A DNA stretch of 64,000 nt from Ampullaceana balthica (GCA_944989445.1 CALYLW010000503.1:1-64000); one strand, 5' to 3'. Counted from the first letter of the stretch, positions 22,425 to 34,639 are shown. The notes: a model not told the origin generated them from the letters alone. A program made the numbers and translations.

Positions 22425-22690
22425 CTACCCCATCAACTACCCCATCAACTACCCCATCGACTACCCCATCGACTACCCCATCAACTACCCCATCAACTAC
22501 CCCATCGACTACCCCATCAACTACCCCATCAACTACGCAATTCAAGTACCACATTAACTGCCCCACTGCCTACGCCATTAAAAAACACATTGACTACACG
22601 ATTGTTCCCCCCCCCCATTGACTACGCCATTGCTTACCCCATTGACTACGCCATTGACTGCGCCACGGACTACGCCATTGACTATTCAAC
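22425..22690. repeat. 12-bp minisatellite CTACCCCATCRA, clean then degenerate
   Basis: About ten near-perfect 12-bp units to 22545 (encoding YPIN/YPID in one frame), then diverged GACTACGCCATT-type units to 22690. Confidence 0.88.
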
Positions 22691-22889
22691 AATAGTCTCT
22701 TGAAAAAGATGTTTGCTTTTTCACTCTAACACACGCTTGTTGTTTTCATAGTATTCTCTGTATTTTGTTAGGAAAAATATAGACCTCAAAATCAATCAAA
22801 TAATATTACATGACCTATAACAGTTTACTTACTACATGTAGAAAAAATTTAATAATAAATTATGCCCCACAGAATTTGAGTTTGTTGAA

Positions 22890-25105
22890 TGGTTACATAT
22901 CATTCACTATAATTGCCATGGTTACATATCATCCATTATAGCTTCCATTGTTACATATCATCACCTATAGCTGCCATGGTTACAGATCATCCACTTTAGC
23001 TGCCATGGTTACAGATCATCCACTATAGCTGCCATGGTTACAGATCATCCACTATAACTGCCATGGTTACAGATCATCCACTATAGCTGCCATGTTTACA
23101 GATCATCCACTATAGTTGAAATGGTTACAGATCATCCACTATAGGTTAAATGGTTACAGATCATCCACTATAGTTGAAATGGTTACATATCATCAACTAT
23201 AGCTGCCATGGTTACAGATCATCCACTATAGCTGCCATGGTTACAGATCATCCACTATAGTTGAAATGGTTACAGATCATCCACTATAGTTGAAATGGTT
23301 ACAGATAATCCACTATATCTGCCATGGTTACAGATCATCCACTATAGTTGAAATTGTTACAGATCATCCACTATAGCTGCCATGGTTACAGATCATCCAC
23401 TATAGCTGCCATGGTTACAGATCATCCTACACTTTAGTTGAAATGGGTACAGATTATCCACTATAGCTGACATGGTTACAGATCATCCATTATAGTTGAA
23501 ATGGTTACATATCATCAACTATAGCTGCCATGGATACAGATCATCCACTTTAACTGCCTTGGTTACAGATCATCCACTATAGCTGCCATCGTTACAGATC
23601 ATCCACTATAGCTGCCATGTTTACAGATCATCCACTTTAGCTGCCATGGTTACAGATCATCCACTATAGCTGCCATGGTTACAGATCATCCACTATAGTT
23701 GAAATGGTTACAGATCATCCACTATATCTGCCATGGTTACAGATCATCCACTATAGCTGCCATGGTTACAGATCATCCACTATAGCTGACATGGTTAAAG
23801 ATCATCCACTATAGTTGAAATGGGTACAGATTATCCACTATAGCTGACATGGTTACAGATCATCCATTATAGTTGAAATGGTTACATATCATCAACTATA
23901 GCTGCCATGGTTACAGATCATCCACTTTAACTGCCATGGTTACAGATCATCCACTATAGCTGCCATGGTTACAGATCATCCACTATAGCTGCCATGGTTA
24001 CAGATCATCCACTATAGCTGCCATGGTTACAGATCATCCACTATAGTTGAAATGGTTACAGATAATCCACTTTATCTGCCATGGTTACAGATCATCCACT
24101 ATACTGGAAATTGTTCAGATCATCCACTATAGCTGCCATGGTTACAGATCATCCACTAAAGCTGCCATGGTACATTTCATCCTACACTTTAGTTGAAATG
24201 GGTACAGATTATCTACTATAGCTGACATGGTTACAGATCATCCATTATAGTTGAAATGGTTACATATCATCAACTATAGCTGCCATGGTTACAGATCATC
24301 CACTATAGCTGCCATTGTTACAGATCATACACTATAGTTGAAATGGTTACAGATCATCCACTATAGCTGCCATGGTTACAGATCATCCACTATAGTTGAA
24401 ATGGTTACAGATAATCCACTATATTTGAAATGGTTACAGATCATCCACTATATCTGCCATGGTTACAGATCATCCACTATATTTGAAATGGTTACAGATC
24501 ATCCACTATATTTGAAATGGTTACAGATCATCCACTATATCTGCCATGGTTACAGATCATCCACTATAGCTGCCATGGTTACAGATCATCCACTATATCT
24601 GCCATGGTTACAGATCATCCACTATAGCTGCCATGGTTACAGATCATCCACTATAGTTGAAATGGTTACAGATCATCCACTATATTTGAAATGGTTACAG
24701 ATCATCCACTATATCTGCCATGGTTACAGATCATCCATTATAGTTGAAATGGATACATATCATCAACTATAGCTGCCATGGTTACAGATCATCCACTTTA
24801 ACTGCCATGGTTACAGATCATCCACTATAGCTGCCATGGTTACAGATCAACCACTATAGCTGCCATGGTTACAGATCATCCACTATAGCTGCCATGGTTA
24901 CAGATCATCCACTATAGTTGAAATGGTTACAGATCATCCACTATATTTGAAATGGTTGCAGATCATCCACTATATCTGCCATGGTTACAGATCATCCACT
25001 ATAGTTGAAATGGTTACAGATCATCCATTATAGTTGAAATGGTTACATATCATCAATTATAGCTGCCATGGTTACAGATCATCCATTATAGTTGACATGT
25101 TTAAA
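22890..25105. repeat. 29-bp minisatellite, ~76 copies, three main unit types
   Basis: The unit core TTACAGATCATCCACTATAG is followed by CTGCCATGG or TTGAAATGG; a TATCTGCCATGG type also occurs. Occasional deletions and point changes. Longer blocks recur (compare 23420-23520 with 24170-24260), showing segmental duplication within the array. Located about 2.8-5 kb upstream of the gene A start. Confidence 0.95.
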
Positions 25106-25433
25106 TACTAAATGCCTTCTCAAGTAAACCAAGTCTATATAATGTTTCCCACTAAAGTTTACTTTAACTAGTGCTTGTTAGCTTCTTGATACTATGTAAC
25201 AGCTGAGGTGTTTGGGAAAGCAGGCGGCTCATCCGAAAATGAGAATCTTAATTTTTTAAAACTCCATTTCTTTTGAATCAGTCTTACAGTTACTTTATAT
25301 TAAACGTTAAAAAGCTACTTCTTTATTATGAGTTACATGCTTGTCTTTTAAAAAAAATTATTTAATTATTTTTATTTTCTATTTTGCTCGATGGTGGTGG
25401 TGGCGAGGATGGGGCTAATAAAATTAACTAATT

Positions 25434-25541
25434 GATTTTCAGCAATGTATTGATTTTCAGCAATGTTTTGATTTTCAGCAATGTTTTGATTTTCAGCAAT
25501 GTTTTGATTTTCAGCAATGTTTTGATTTTCAGCAATGTTTT
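25434..25541. repeat. 18-bp minisatellite, 6 copies
   Basis: GATTTTCAGCAATGTTTT repeated six times, the first copy with one change. Perfect elsewhere. Confidence 0.95.
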
Positions 25542-25710
25542 GCCACCTGGGTAAAATGAGTTGAGACGAGTGTCAGAATTTGTGGTGATTACTTTGATCA
25601 GGTGTGTTACTAGGCTCTGAGAGGCGAGGAGCACGAAAACAATACTTGACAAAATCCCTCAGGTTCCAATCACTGCAAGTGCGGGCGGAAACCTGTAACC
25701 CCTCGTAAAA

Positions 25711-26065
25711 AATAAATAAATGTAAAAATATGGTTTTTAGAAACCACGTTTTTATAAGTGGACTAAAAAGAAGAAAATAATTTAAAACTTCTAAGTTCAA
25801 GTACTTTCATTTAATATTACTAAAAATGTTGGGTGGGCGCTTATGAGGTTTAACACATGCAGCTCACTCATTCTCTCACTTATAGATCTCTCTTATGCCT
25901 TCTAAATTATAAATCTTTAATTTTTATACCAAATTCCCGCCCCACGTTTTTAGTCATATTAAATGAAAGTACTTCAACTTAGAAGTTTTAAATTATTTTC
26001 TTCTTTTTAGTCCACTTATAAAAACGTGGTTTTTTTAAAATCTTATTTTTACATATATGTTTTTT
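25711..26065. mobile_element. Foldback element with ~115-bp inverted arms, copy 1
   Basis: The left arm (AACCACGTTTTTATAAGTGG, ACTAAAAAGAAGAAAATAA, TTTAAAACTT) is mirrored in the right arm (TTAAATTATTTTCTTCTTTT, CCACTTATAAAAACGTGG). The loop carries GCTCACTCATTCTCTCACTT. Outer ends are AATAAATA/TATTTATT-like. Full copy 2 at 32307-32663, half copies at 33072-33306 and 43110-43391. No ORF. Confidence 0.85.
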
Positions 26066-26900
26066 TACTCTTTTTAGTATATGGGTAAAATCATAGAGTA
26101 TATATTACTTTTATTGTACATAAGAAAATTCATTAAATACAAAATTGCCTACATGGTTTCCATATTTTATGGATTGTCAGGTCTAACCACGTTGAGGTGA
26201 GGCATTTTAAACCCAACATAAACACAAACATATGGACAAACACCAACGCTTATCAATTGAAACACTAAACTAATTCATATTAAGACTGTAAAAGATAAAT
26301 ATTTCTAATTAATGTGATAGTAGCATTTATATGATCAAAGTTGTGAAACTTTTGCTGTTTATTAATATTCATACAAATTTGTTTTTATGTTTCGCAGCCT
26401 TGTACACGATAGAGAGTTGTGATGAACGTCCCACGCTTTTATGTGCAGTAGATAGGTTCACTGATTTCACCTGTTTTCATAGAAAAATTTTATTTTCTTC
26501 TTTTTAGTGCACTTTCTATATGTAAATAAAAGTGTCCTTTTTAAAAGAAAGATTTTTTGCATTATTTTATTTCCTACTTTTTAGTATCAACATATTTTTA
26601 AATTGATTTTTCGACATTATCAATTCAATTTAATTAGTTAAACTTCATTGTCAATAACTTAAATGTGATAGTGGTAAAAAGAAATATTATTCATTACAAA
26701 TGTATGTATAATACAAAAAAAAACATTTTCCCTAACAGAAAATTGAACCTCGTACCCCCATGTCGGCAATCGATCACGCTTATATTTCGGCCAGCAAGAC
26801 TTGATGTTGACAGTACTTTTTAAAGTTATAATAATTGTATCCCTCTAGGGCGAATTGAGGCATGGTTCATTGACGCGAGTGATAATATTTTATATAGACA
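26066..26900. other. AT-rich, no gene seen
   Basis: Contains a partial foldback-like segment near 26490-26600 (TTTTCTTCTTTTTAGTGCAC) and an isolated GAACCTCGTACCCCCATG segment near 26746 that is weakly tRNA-like. Confidence 0.4.
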
Positions 26901-27085
26901 AAAACTAAAAACTAAAAGTGCATTAATTTAACTACGGTACATTCGATCGATCTGAAATTTTGATTCAATGCATTGTCATCCACGATCTATATGTGGTAAA
27001 AATTTGAGATCTCTAGGACTATCAGAAGTGGTTTAATTTTACGTTACAAGATTTTAAGGAAGGATGGATGGATGGATGGATGGAT
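26900..27085 (-). repeat. R1 core fragment with ATGG microsatellite
   Basis: TACATTCGATCGATCTGAAA, CAATGCATTGTCATCCA and GTGGTTTAATTTTACGTT match the reverse of 42840-42965. It ends in (ATGG)n at 27064-27085. Confidence 0.7.
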
Positions 27086-27485
27086 ACAATATACAAACAG
27101 TGTGACATAAATAAAAGCGTGTAAAAAGAAATTTATTATCAATTTCTTACATAAAGTGAACATTAATTTTTATTTGGATACTGCTACTATTTCTGTTAAA
27201 TGTAAAAACAAAATGTTTAAAATGGTAACGACCAAGTATTAAATGGTAAAATGCGCATGTTAAATCCGTATTAAGAAGAATATTGGAAATTTCGAGACTT
27301 GCATAAATAAAAATATCAATATAAGATATGACTTCATTGACCGCTGAGACAAATTTCCGACATATTTTATTTAATCAAAGCGAAATTTTCTTCATCAAAG
27401 ACTTTCAACTCCATATTCATCCAAAGTGCTCACCAAGGTTTAAGAATTTAAAACATAATTAGAAATATTTTTGTTTATTCCACAC

Positions 27486-28728
27486 ATGCGTGTTTCTGTC
27501 ACGTCAAGCCGTGTTTCTGTCACGTCAACCCGTGTTTCTGTCACGTCAACCCGTGTTTCTGTCACGTCAACCCGTGTTTCTGTCACGTCAAGCCGTGTTT
27601 CTGTCACGTCAACCCGTGTTTCTGTCACGTCAAGCCGTGTTTCTGTCACGTCAACCCGTGTTTCTGTCACGTCAACCCGTGTTTCTGTCACGTCAAGCCG
27701 TGTTTCTGTCACGTCAACCCGTGTTTCTGTCACGTCAACCCGTGTTTCTGTCACGTCAAGCCGTGTTTCTGTCACGTCAACCCGTGTTTCTGTCACGTCA
27801 ACCCGTGTTTCTGTCACGTCAAGCCGTGTTTCTGTCACGTCAAGCCGTGTTTCTGTCACGTCAACCCGTGTTTCTGTCACGTCAAGCCGTGTTTCTGTCA
27901 CGTCAAGCCGTGTTTCTGTCACGTCAAGCCGTGTTTCTGTCACGTCAAGCCGTGTTTCTGTCACGTCAACCCGTGTTTCTGTCATGTCAACCCGTGTTTC
28001 TGTCACGTCAAGCCGTGTTTCTGTCACGTCAACCCGTGTTTCTGTCACGTCAAGCCGTGTTTCTGTCACGTCAACCCGTGTTTCTGTCACGTCAAGCCGT
28101 GTTTCTGTCACGTCAACCCGTGTTTCTGTCACGTCAAGCCGTGTTTCTGTCACGTCAACCCGTGTTTCTGTCACGTCAACCCGTGTTTCTGTCACGTCAA
28201 CCCGTGTTTCTGTCACGTCAAGCCGTGTTTCTGTCACGTCAACCCGTGTTTCTGTCACGTCAAGCCGTGTTTCTGTCACGTCAACCCGTGTTTCTGTCAC
28301 GTCAACCCGTGTTTCTGTCACGTCAACCCGTGTTTCTGTCACGTCAAGCCGTGTTTCTGTCACGTCAACCCGTGTTTCTGTCACGTCAAGCCGTGTTTCT
28401 GTCACGTCAACCCGTGTTTCTGTCACGTCAAGCCGTGTTTCTGTCACGTCAACCCGTGTTTCTGTCACGTCAACCCGTGTTTCTGTCACGTCAACCCGTG
28501 TTTCTGTCACGTCAAGCCGTGTTTCTGTCACGTCAACCCGTGTTTCTGTCACGTCAAGCCGTGTTTCTGTCACGTCAACCCGTGTTTCTGTCACGTCAAC
28601 CCGTGTTTCTGTCACGTCAACCCGTGTTTCTGTCACGTCAACCCGTGTTTCTGTCACGTCAAGCCGTGTTTCTGTCACGTCAACCCGTGTTTCTGTCACG
28701 TCAACCCGTGTTTCTGTCACGTCAAGCC
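27486..28728. repeat. 21-bp minisatellite, ~59 copies, two-state units
   Basis: Unit is CGTGTTTCTGTCACGTCAA followed by GC or CC (that C/G is the only common variable site). One unit has TCATGTCAA. The length is a multiple of three, so all plus frames and a minus frame stay open; the 426-aa and 424-aa ORFs are artefacts. Every unit holds TGACGTGA on the other strand, a CRE/E-box-like octamer, and two to three CpGs. Blocks of the two-state pattern repeat, indicating higher-order duplication. Confidence 0.97.
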
Positions 28729-28744
28729 TTAGTAAATTAGGGTG

Positions 28745-29208
28745 ATGAAAATGTCAATTTTTTAAATTTTAGGATTCACACAAATGCCGTAAAAGAAATC
28801 GCTTTACTTCAGATGCTATTGTTCAGCTTTCACTTAATACACCAAAATTGTATCCGAAATATATAGATTATTCTGTAGACGAATCTGGTCTTTCGTTTTT
28901 ATAAGAGTGTTTAATGTTAATAGTGAATTTATTTTCCTGGTTGGTACAGGTAATCAATTCCACGCCCTTATTACAGTGTTAAATTGGTAAAAGTGTCATA
29001 TTATGTCAGTCCAGCTATAAAAAAAAAGACAATAAACAAATATTTAAAGAGCTCATTCATAAAGTTTATTTTTAAAAATTTTCAATTTCTCAGTTTTCTA
29101 TTTCATTTAATTAATTATTTGTGGGGGTCAAATCTTACATGGCGTGCTCAATATACATGATGATCCCACCCCCCTAGAGTTATTATTTAGATATACGGCT
29201 GTTTAGCC
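28745..29208. other. No gene seen
   Basis: AT-rich spacer between the 21-bp array and the LINE remnant. Confidence 0.5.
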
Positions 29209-29690
29209 TTCTCGTCCATGAGGGGCATCCACCGATCATCGTCGGCGTCTGCGATTCCTCCAAGGGCATAGGCCACCTACGAGAGACCTCCAGGCATCTC
29301 TATCCTGAGCCAGCTTCTCCAGGGTCTTCCATTCATGGCCAATTCTCTTGATGTCTGCCTCCAATTCTCGGCGCCAAGTGTTTCTTGGACGGCCTCTTTT
29401 CCGCTTACCCTGTGGGTTCCATTTCAGGGCTTGCTTTGTTGTGTTAGGAGCAGGTTTTCTTAGTGTATGACCAATCCACCTCCACCGCTTCTGGAGAATC
29501 TCTTCCTCTAAGGGGTTCTGTTTTGTCCATTGCCACAGTTCGTGGTTGCTGATTTTGTCTGGCCAGTGAATTCTGAGAATCCTTCTTAAACAGTTGTTGA
29601 TGAAGGACTGGATTCTGGTCAAGCTTACGGCCGTTGTTCTCCATGTCTCGGCTCCATATAGCAGCACAGGTTTTACCATAGCGTTTTAGC
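29209..29690 (-). pseudogene. 3' end of a non-LTR retrotransposon (RT ORF C-terminus)
   Basis: A 147-codon frame (29236-29679) begins KPVLLYGAETWRTT, the standard motif after the RT thumb in RTE/Jockey-type LINEs, then RILRIHWPDKISNHELW, RWIGHTLRK and KRGRPRNTWRRELEADIK, ending with a basic tail. The frame is open and well preserved, more recent than the other LINE remnants. The 5' portion is missing: the polymerase catalytic core is absent, so this is a 5'-truncated insertion, the usual result of incomplete reverse transcription. The apparent ATG is internal to the original ORF. Confidence 0.9.
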
Positions 29691-30149
29691 AACTCTAAAA
29701 TTTTGTGAGAAGTTTTGTTTAATGTCGGCAACATTGTAGGAAAGAAAAAGAAAAGGACTTTAATTATTTTTAAAGGTTATGGTGAAATTTTTACTTTTTT
29801 CTTATTTCAAAGAATTAGAATTTCAGAAATAAAGCAACTTTGTGGAAATACGATGTTCCTTTCTTTTTTTTTGGAGGGGGGTGGGTGGATAAATCTACAC
29901 TCATTTAATGCATATACTGGTAAATTACTGATGTCAATGACTTATATTGTTCTGCTGGGTAAAAGTGTGTGTGTGTAGTGTCGGAATGTAAGAGCACAAA
30001 TCTTCATCTCGTTTGGGGACCTCATTGGCGTACCCTTGACCTTTATAAAAAAAATGTGGGTACATAGGTCAACTGCTGAAACGTAGGACAAAACTGTATT
30101 CATCTCTCGCCGTGATGAGGATGAGCTCATGACAGGCAGTTTAATAAAA
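29691..30149. other. No gene seen
   Basis: AT-rich, with a short (GT)n run near 29968. The minus strand has an acceptor-like TTTTTTTTATAAAG before 30042 but no supported exon. Confidence 0.4.
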
Positions 30150-30303
30150 TAACGCCATAAAGTAGCTACTCATTTCTGCCCAGGACAATTAGTGACTGGA
30201 ACAGGTTTCCAAGGGGATCAGTTACAGTTAAGGTGACGAAATTCAACGAAATTTTGTCTATTGCCTCCTCGTCTTCACCGATGTGTTTGTAATCCTTCAA
30301 CAT
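30150..30303 (+). pseudogene. LINE reverse-transcriptase C-terminal remnant (FPRTISDWN motif)
   Basis: Plus strand reads SSYSFLPRTISDWNRFPRG followed by SVTVKVTKFNEIL, the C-terminal SFFPRTIxDWNxLP motif of CR1/Jockey-like LINEs. Upstream frames are broken. Confidence 0.65.
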
Positions 30304-30497
30304 TCTTAGGAGCTGTAACGATTAGAGCATTGAACATGTGCGCTTAAGAAGGTAAAAAATATAGAAGTTTCTGGATATCAATGAAATAATGTCACCAAAG
30401 CTACTATAAATATCCCAGATATAGGTTATCCTGATAAATATGGGTTTATTATTTCAAAACTACACAAGCTTCACTTTTATTGAGACGGTGGTAATTA

Positions 30498-31067
30498 CCG
30501 TATATAATCGTTCTATAGCCCGTTCGTTCGTAAGCCGACCCCCCCCCCACACACACACACACGCTTTTGAAAGAGAAAAGTATTAAAAGTGTATAACCCG
30601 CAAGTCGACCCCCCCAAAAATAATACGACAGCTTAAACAAAATGGAACACTTTTTTTTTAAACTACAAGGAAAATCGGTCATTATGATTGTTTACTTTGT
30701 ACTACCTATCTTTGTCTTTGTACTCTTTGTTAGGCAAGAGATACCGGTATTTTTTTTTAATCTTTGGTAAACAGTGACCAAAGCACGTACATTAAAAATC
30801 GTTGTTGAAAAAAAAATGTAAAACTATTTATTAAAACGATCACAAAAATAAATAAAGTGATTAAACAAGGTAAGTGCAGTTGTTTCATAGTATATTATAG
30901 CTTCTAGTAGAGCAGTCGAATCTTGTAGAATGTAGAAAAGGACCTTGATGATCTACAATAACAACACCGATATTCAATATCCATGCAGAAATACTTAATG
31001 ACTCGCTCGTAAGCCGGCCCCAAACTTTTTGTCAAAAAAATGTCGGCTTGCGAACGAGTATATACGG
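30498..31067. mobile_element. Inverted-repeat element with TA flanks (mariner/pogo-like MITE)
   Basis: Starts CCGTATATAATCGTTC and ends GAACGAGTATATACGG, with TA on each side. Further inside, GTAAGCCGACC on the left pairs with GGTCGGCTT-like sequence on the right (GTAAGCCGGCC / GTCGGCTTGCG). A (CA)n run and C runs lie near the left end. No transposase. Confidence 0.7.
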
Positions 31068-31329
31068 TAAATAGTTAACAATTTGACTTAACAAGAAGCT
31101 GACTACATGTAGTTGTAATACGCTTCTAATAATAGTTTATTTTTTATATTATTATTATTTCAATAAAACAGTTTTTTTCGAAACTCAATTCGGATCCGTT
31201 CAACGCATCTCAATACATTAATTAAATAAAAATTACTATTCCACAACTAAATTATCTGACTTCCTGCTGACCTATTCATTTTATCTAAGCGTTTCACTTA
31301 TGTTTTTTTGTCTCGGTTGAGTTTGGGGC

Positions 31330-31800
31330 GCCGGGGCGCCTACGGTGCCACTGTTTTTAGGACGCATACGGCGCCCACTTTTTTCAAAAGCCCAACTAAC
31401 TTATCCTTGTTTTATAAATACTTAACATTAAACTTACTGAAATTTACACAATGTATTTTATAATAGGGGTTGTAGGGCGCCTACGGGCTCATTGCAGCTG
31501 TAGGGTGCCTACGGCACCTACTTTTTTTGTGTCAAAAGCCCAAGTAACTTATTCATGTTTGATAAATACGAAATATTAAATTTGCTGAAATGTACACAAA
31601 GTATTTTATGATTATAAATCCTCAAATCCTATTTTTGCATGGTTCCCTTTACAAAAATTAAAATATAATTGAAACAATGACGTCATATAACATTTTTTTA
31701 TAGCGCGTCTTTAATTTTATAATAATTTTGCACACCTTTTTGCGCGCCTTCCGATGCACACCTTGTATTAAAATATAAGCTCACAAAATGACGTCGTAAC
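31330..31800 (-). repeat. R3 copy, inverted, with an internal duplication
   Basis: Contains two consecutive copies of the AAAAGCCCAA..TAACTTAT..GAAATTTACACA segment (31385-31455, 31535-31605), each next to GCGCCTACGG patches, then GACGTCATATAAC and GCACACCTT matching the reversed 4200-4290. It supplies the empty site for the MITE at 4392-4570. Confidence 0.7.
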
Positions 31801-31904
31801 GTTACACAGACATCCAATGAGTGAGTGACTTGGGCTGTGGACAATTAAGGAAAAGCTAAGGATTATAATTAGTTTTATTCTTCATTTCTTGATAACATCC
31901 GCGA

Positions 31905-31968
31905 GGACCGGTGGCTGTTTGCCCCCGGACTGATACCTGTCCGTGGACCACCACTTTGAGAAGCACTG
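31905..31968. mobile_element. Solo right end of a hAT (Charlie-like) element
   Basis: Ends TTTGAGAAGCACTG, the reverse of CAGTGCTTCTCAAA, a common hAT terminus, preceded by GTCCGTGGACCACC. No partner left end was found nearby. Confidence 0.55.
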
Positions 31969-32306
31969 CTCTAGAAGAACGAGCCTAAGTCTTTAAATTT
32001 TACAATCTATTTTAAAATATATGATATTCAAAATTGTCCACTATATCTCTTGACTGCTCACCCACAACCTCCCCGATAAAAAAAAAGAAACCTGAATTTC
32101 TTAGCTGAAAGCTGATTTAAGTAAACTAATGATCCTATAAAAGTAGTGTATGCTCCGTTCACGTATAACCAAGGGCTCCTACCTCTGGATACACACCGGA
32201 GAGTAAAGGTGTTAAGCGACATCAAGTTATATATGTAGGGAGGGGGGAATGCCCTGGATCAGGAGAGCTAAGATGTCTAAAAGTCAAGTGCAATGTAAAG
32301 TGTAAT

Positions 32307-32760
32307 AAATAGAAGTAAACAAAAAGATTTTTAAAAACCACGTTTTTATAAGCGGACTAAAAAGAAGAAAATAATTTAAAACTGATAAGTTCAAGTACTT
32401 TGATTTTATATGACTAAAAACGTGGGGCGGGCGCTTATGAGGTTTAACACATGCAGCTCACTCATACTCTCACTTATAGATCTCTCTTTTGCCTTCTAAA
32501 TTAGAAATCTTTAATTTTTATACCAAACACCCGCCCCACGTTTTTAGTCATATTAAATCAAAGTATTTGAACTTATACGTTTTAAATTATTTTCTTCTTT
32601 TTAGTCCGCTTATAAAAACGTGGTTTTATAAAAATCTTTTTTTTTACTTCTATTTATTTTATTCTTTTTAGTCCACTTATAACAACCTGGTTTTTTAAAA
32701 TATTTTTTTACCTCTATTTATTTTACCAAACACCTCACTAGCGCCCGCCCAACGTTTTAA
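32307..32760. mobile_element. Foldback element copy 2, with a duplicated right end
   Basis: Full copy 32307-32663, from AATAAATAGAAGTAAA to TTTACTTCTATTTATT, with inverted arms as in copy 1. A second, rearranged right-end segment follows at 32664-32760. Confidence 0.82.
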
Positions 32761-32769
32761 AAACATTGT

Positions 32770-33306
32770 GCTGTGGTCACGGGGTGAACTCACGGATGTC
32801 AACAAAAGCAGACGGTACAAATGCTTATATATAAATATAGACTATAGATAAACTAAAAAGTTAAGTTATTTAATAACGTTACATTCGATCGATCTGAAAT
32901 TTTTATACAATGCATTCTCATCCAAGATCTATCTGTGGTAAAATTTTCAGATCTCTATGACCATATGAAGTGGTTCAATTTTACGTTGGCAGATTTGAAA
33001 AAATCTTGGACAAAAAAAAACACAAACCAACAAACAATGCCACAGGAACGAAAGCGAGTTATTAAAAACGTGGTAAATAAATAGAAGTAAAAAAAAAGAT
33101 TTTAAAAAACCACGTTTTTAGAAGCGGACTAAAAAGAAGAAAACAATTTAAAACTTATTAGTTCAAGTACTTCGATTTAATATGACTAAAAACGTGGGGC
33201 GGGCGCTTATGAGGTTTAACATATGCGGTTCACTCATTCTCTCACTTATAGATCTCTCTTTTGCCTTCTAAATTAGAAATCTTTAATTTTTATACCAAAC
33301 ACCCAC
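32770..33306. repeat. R1 core (inverted) joined to a half foldback element
   Basis: 32770-33070 carries TACATTCGATCGATCTGAAA and the AAGCGAGTTATTAAAAACGT block; 33072-33306 is the left arm and loop of the foldback element. The same pairing occurs in opposite orientation at 42783-43391, so R1 core and foldback sequence are probably parts of one larger element. Confidence 0.7.
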
Positions 33307-33566
33307 TCGTTCGTTGTTATTTATTGTATTTGGTTGAGAGATCGATACTTTAGGTTTACGATGCTTAGACATTGTTTGTTTTTTGTTTGTTTGTTTGTTT
33401 GGGTTTTTTTTTGTTGTTTTTTTTTGTTAGTTATCACACTATTTGTATTTATATGTTGCATTAACTGTTTAATACGTGCCAAATAAAGTGCTTGCATTTA
33501 CATTTTATTATGAATTATCATTTCTTATTAAAAATGTGTTGTGTTTATAAATAATTACTATATTCC
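33307..33566. other. T-rich spacer
   Basis: Contains (TTTG)n near 33380-33400. No gene seen. Confidence 0.5.
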
Positions 33567-33650
33567 CCTGCTCGTTTGTGGTGTCTAAAAACTTGTGAAC
33601 GCTACACCACTTGCCCCATAGTCCGTCACGAACTGGAAAGGGGGTCATTT
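33567..33650 (+). mobile_element. SINE family 2, 3' fragment
   Basis: Matches the last ~85 bases of family 2 (CTCGTTTGTGGTGTCTAAA, GTGAACGCTACACCACTTG, ACTGGAAAGGGGGTC). The tRNA-like head is missing. Confidence 0.7.
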
Positions 33651-34140
33651 TTCATTTCATTTATCTATTTTGTAGTCGGAGGGATTCATGGTCTAGATGC
33701 CAACCCTATGAATGAAAATTGATTCCCAGAAGACAGATGTCTGGTCAAAACATGTTTGAAGAGATTTGATTAGGTTACCAGGCAACCCGCTTATCCAATT
33801 AAAGAAAACCCCAAGTGTCTGTGAATATGTCATTTAATGTCTAATGCTTATGATGTTGAATTTTTAAAAAAATAAATAAATGATAGTATCTTTTTTTTCT
33901 ATCCAGCCTGTGTCTGATTCTTTAAAAGTTTCTTTAAACAATACTCCAAGACACACATAAATTCTACTTTATAGTATGAACTTTTTAGCCAAAAGTTATA
34001 TTTAGTTATTTATTGCGAATCGTGTAGCCTTACTATATTAAATGATAATATGGTACGTTTTATGGATTCTCTCTGGTTAAGCAGATAATGTATTGTTTTT
34101 ACGACTTTCTTAACCATTTATTTAATTATTAATAAATCTT

Positions 34141-34316
34141 TTCAGACCATGACGGTCTATGGTGCAGTGAAGTAGCGTTCACAAGTTTTCATTTAGCCAC
34201 CACTAACGAGCAAGGAATTGCGTTGCTAGCACAATGCCATGCGGGGACCTTGCCATCACTGAGGCTCGACCCCGTGACTCTCTCTAGCCTCGGGTCGACA
34301 GTCCAGCGCGCTACCG
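34141..34316 (-). mobile_element. SINE family 2 copy
   Basis: Minus strand: GGTAGCGCGCTGGACTGTCG head, TCGAGCCTCAG in the B-box position, then GGCATTGTGCTAGC, TCGTTAGTGGTGGC and GACCGTCATGGTCTG. Slightly truncated. Confidence 0.78.
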
Positions 34317-34639
34317 TTAATCATTTTAGAATTGCATTAATTGAATCGTTTGAACTCCATGGAAACTAGAAAAATTGAAGTATTAATCCGAAATTTTGTT
34401 CATCATTTTTTTCTAGTGCTGTGTGGACTACAATTAGAAAACAGTAAAAACACATGTACTCAATTAATCGACATAACTTTCAGATTAAACTTACACATCT
34501 GAAACACACACGAAACGAAAGTCTTTCAATTCTTTTGGTCATGATGATTTTTATTTCCATTACACAATACATGAGCTAAATTATAGCAAAAATAACATTT
34601 TAAAAATCAAACAAACAAAAAGTAGCACCTTTACGCAGC

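Noticed and set aside
22890..25105. Possible CRISPR array (regular ~29-bp repeats)
   Set aside because: Units are directly adjacent, with no unique spacers, in a eukaryotic context with spliced genes and SINEs.
27440..28745. Three ORFs of over 400 codons
   Set aside because: All come from the 21-bp period, which is a multiple of three and lacks stops; no start context or non-repeat domain.
30185..30312. Minus-strand exon-like segment (acceptor CGTTACAG, EEAID motif) that looked like a third IL-17 exon 2
   Set aside because: The plus strand of the same bases encodes the LINE motif FLPRTISDWNRFP. The IL-17 resemblance is limited to a few residues, there is no phase-1 donor, and no CPW exon follows.
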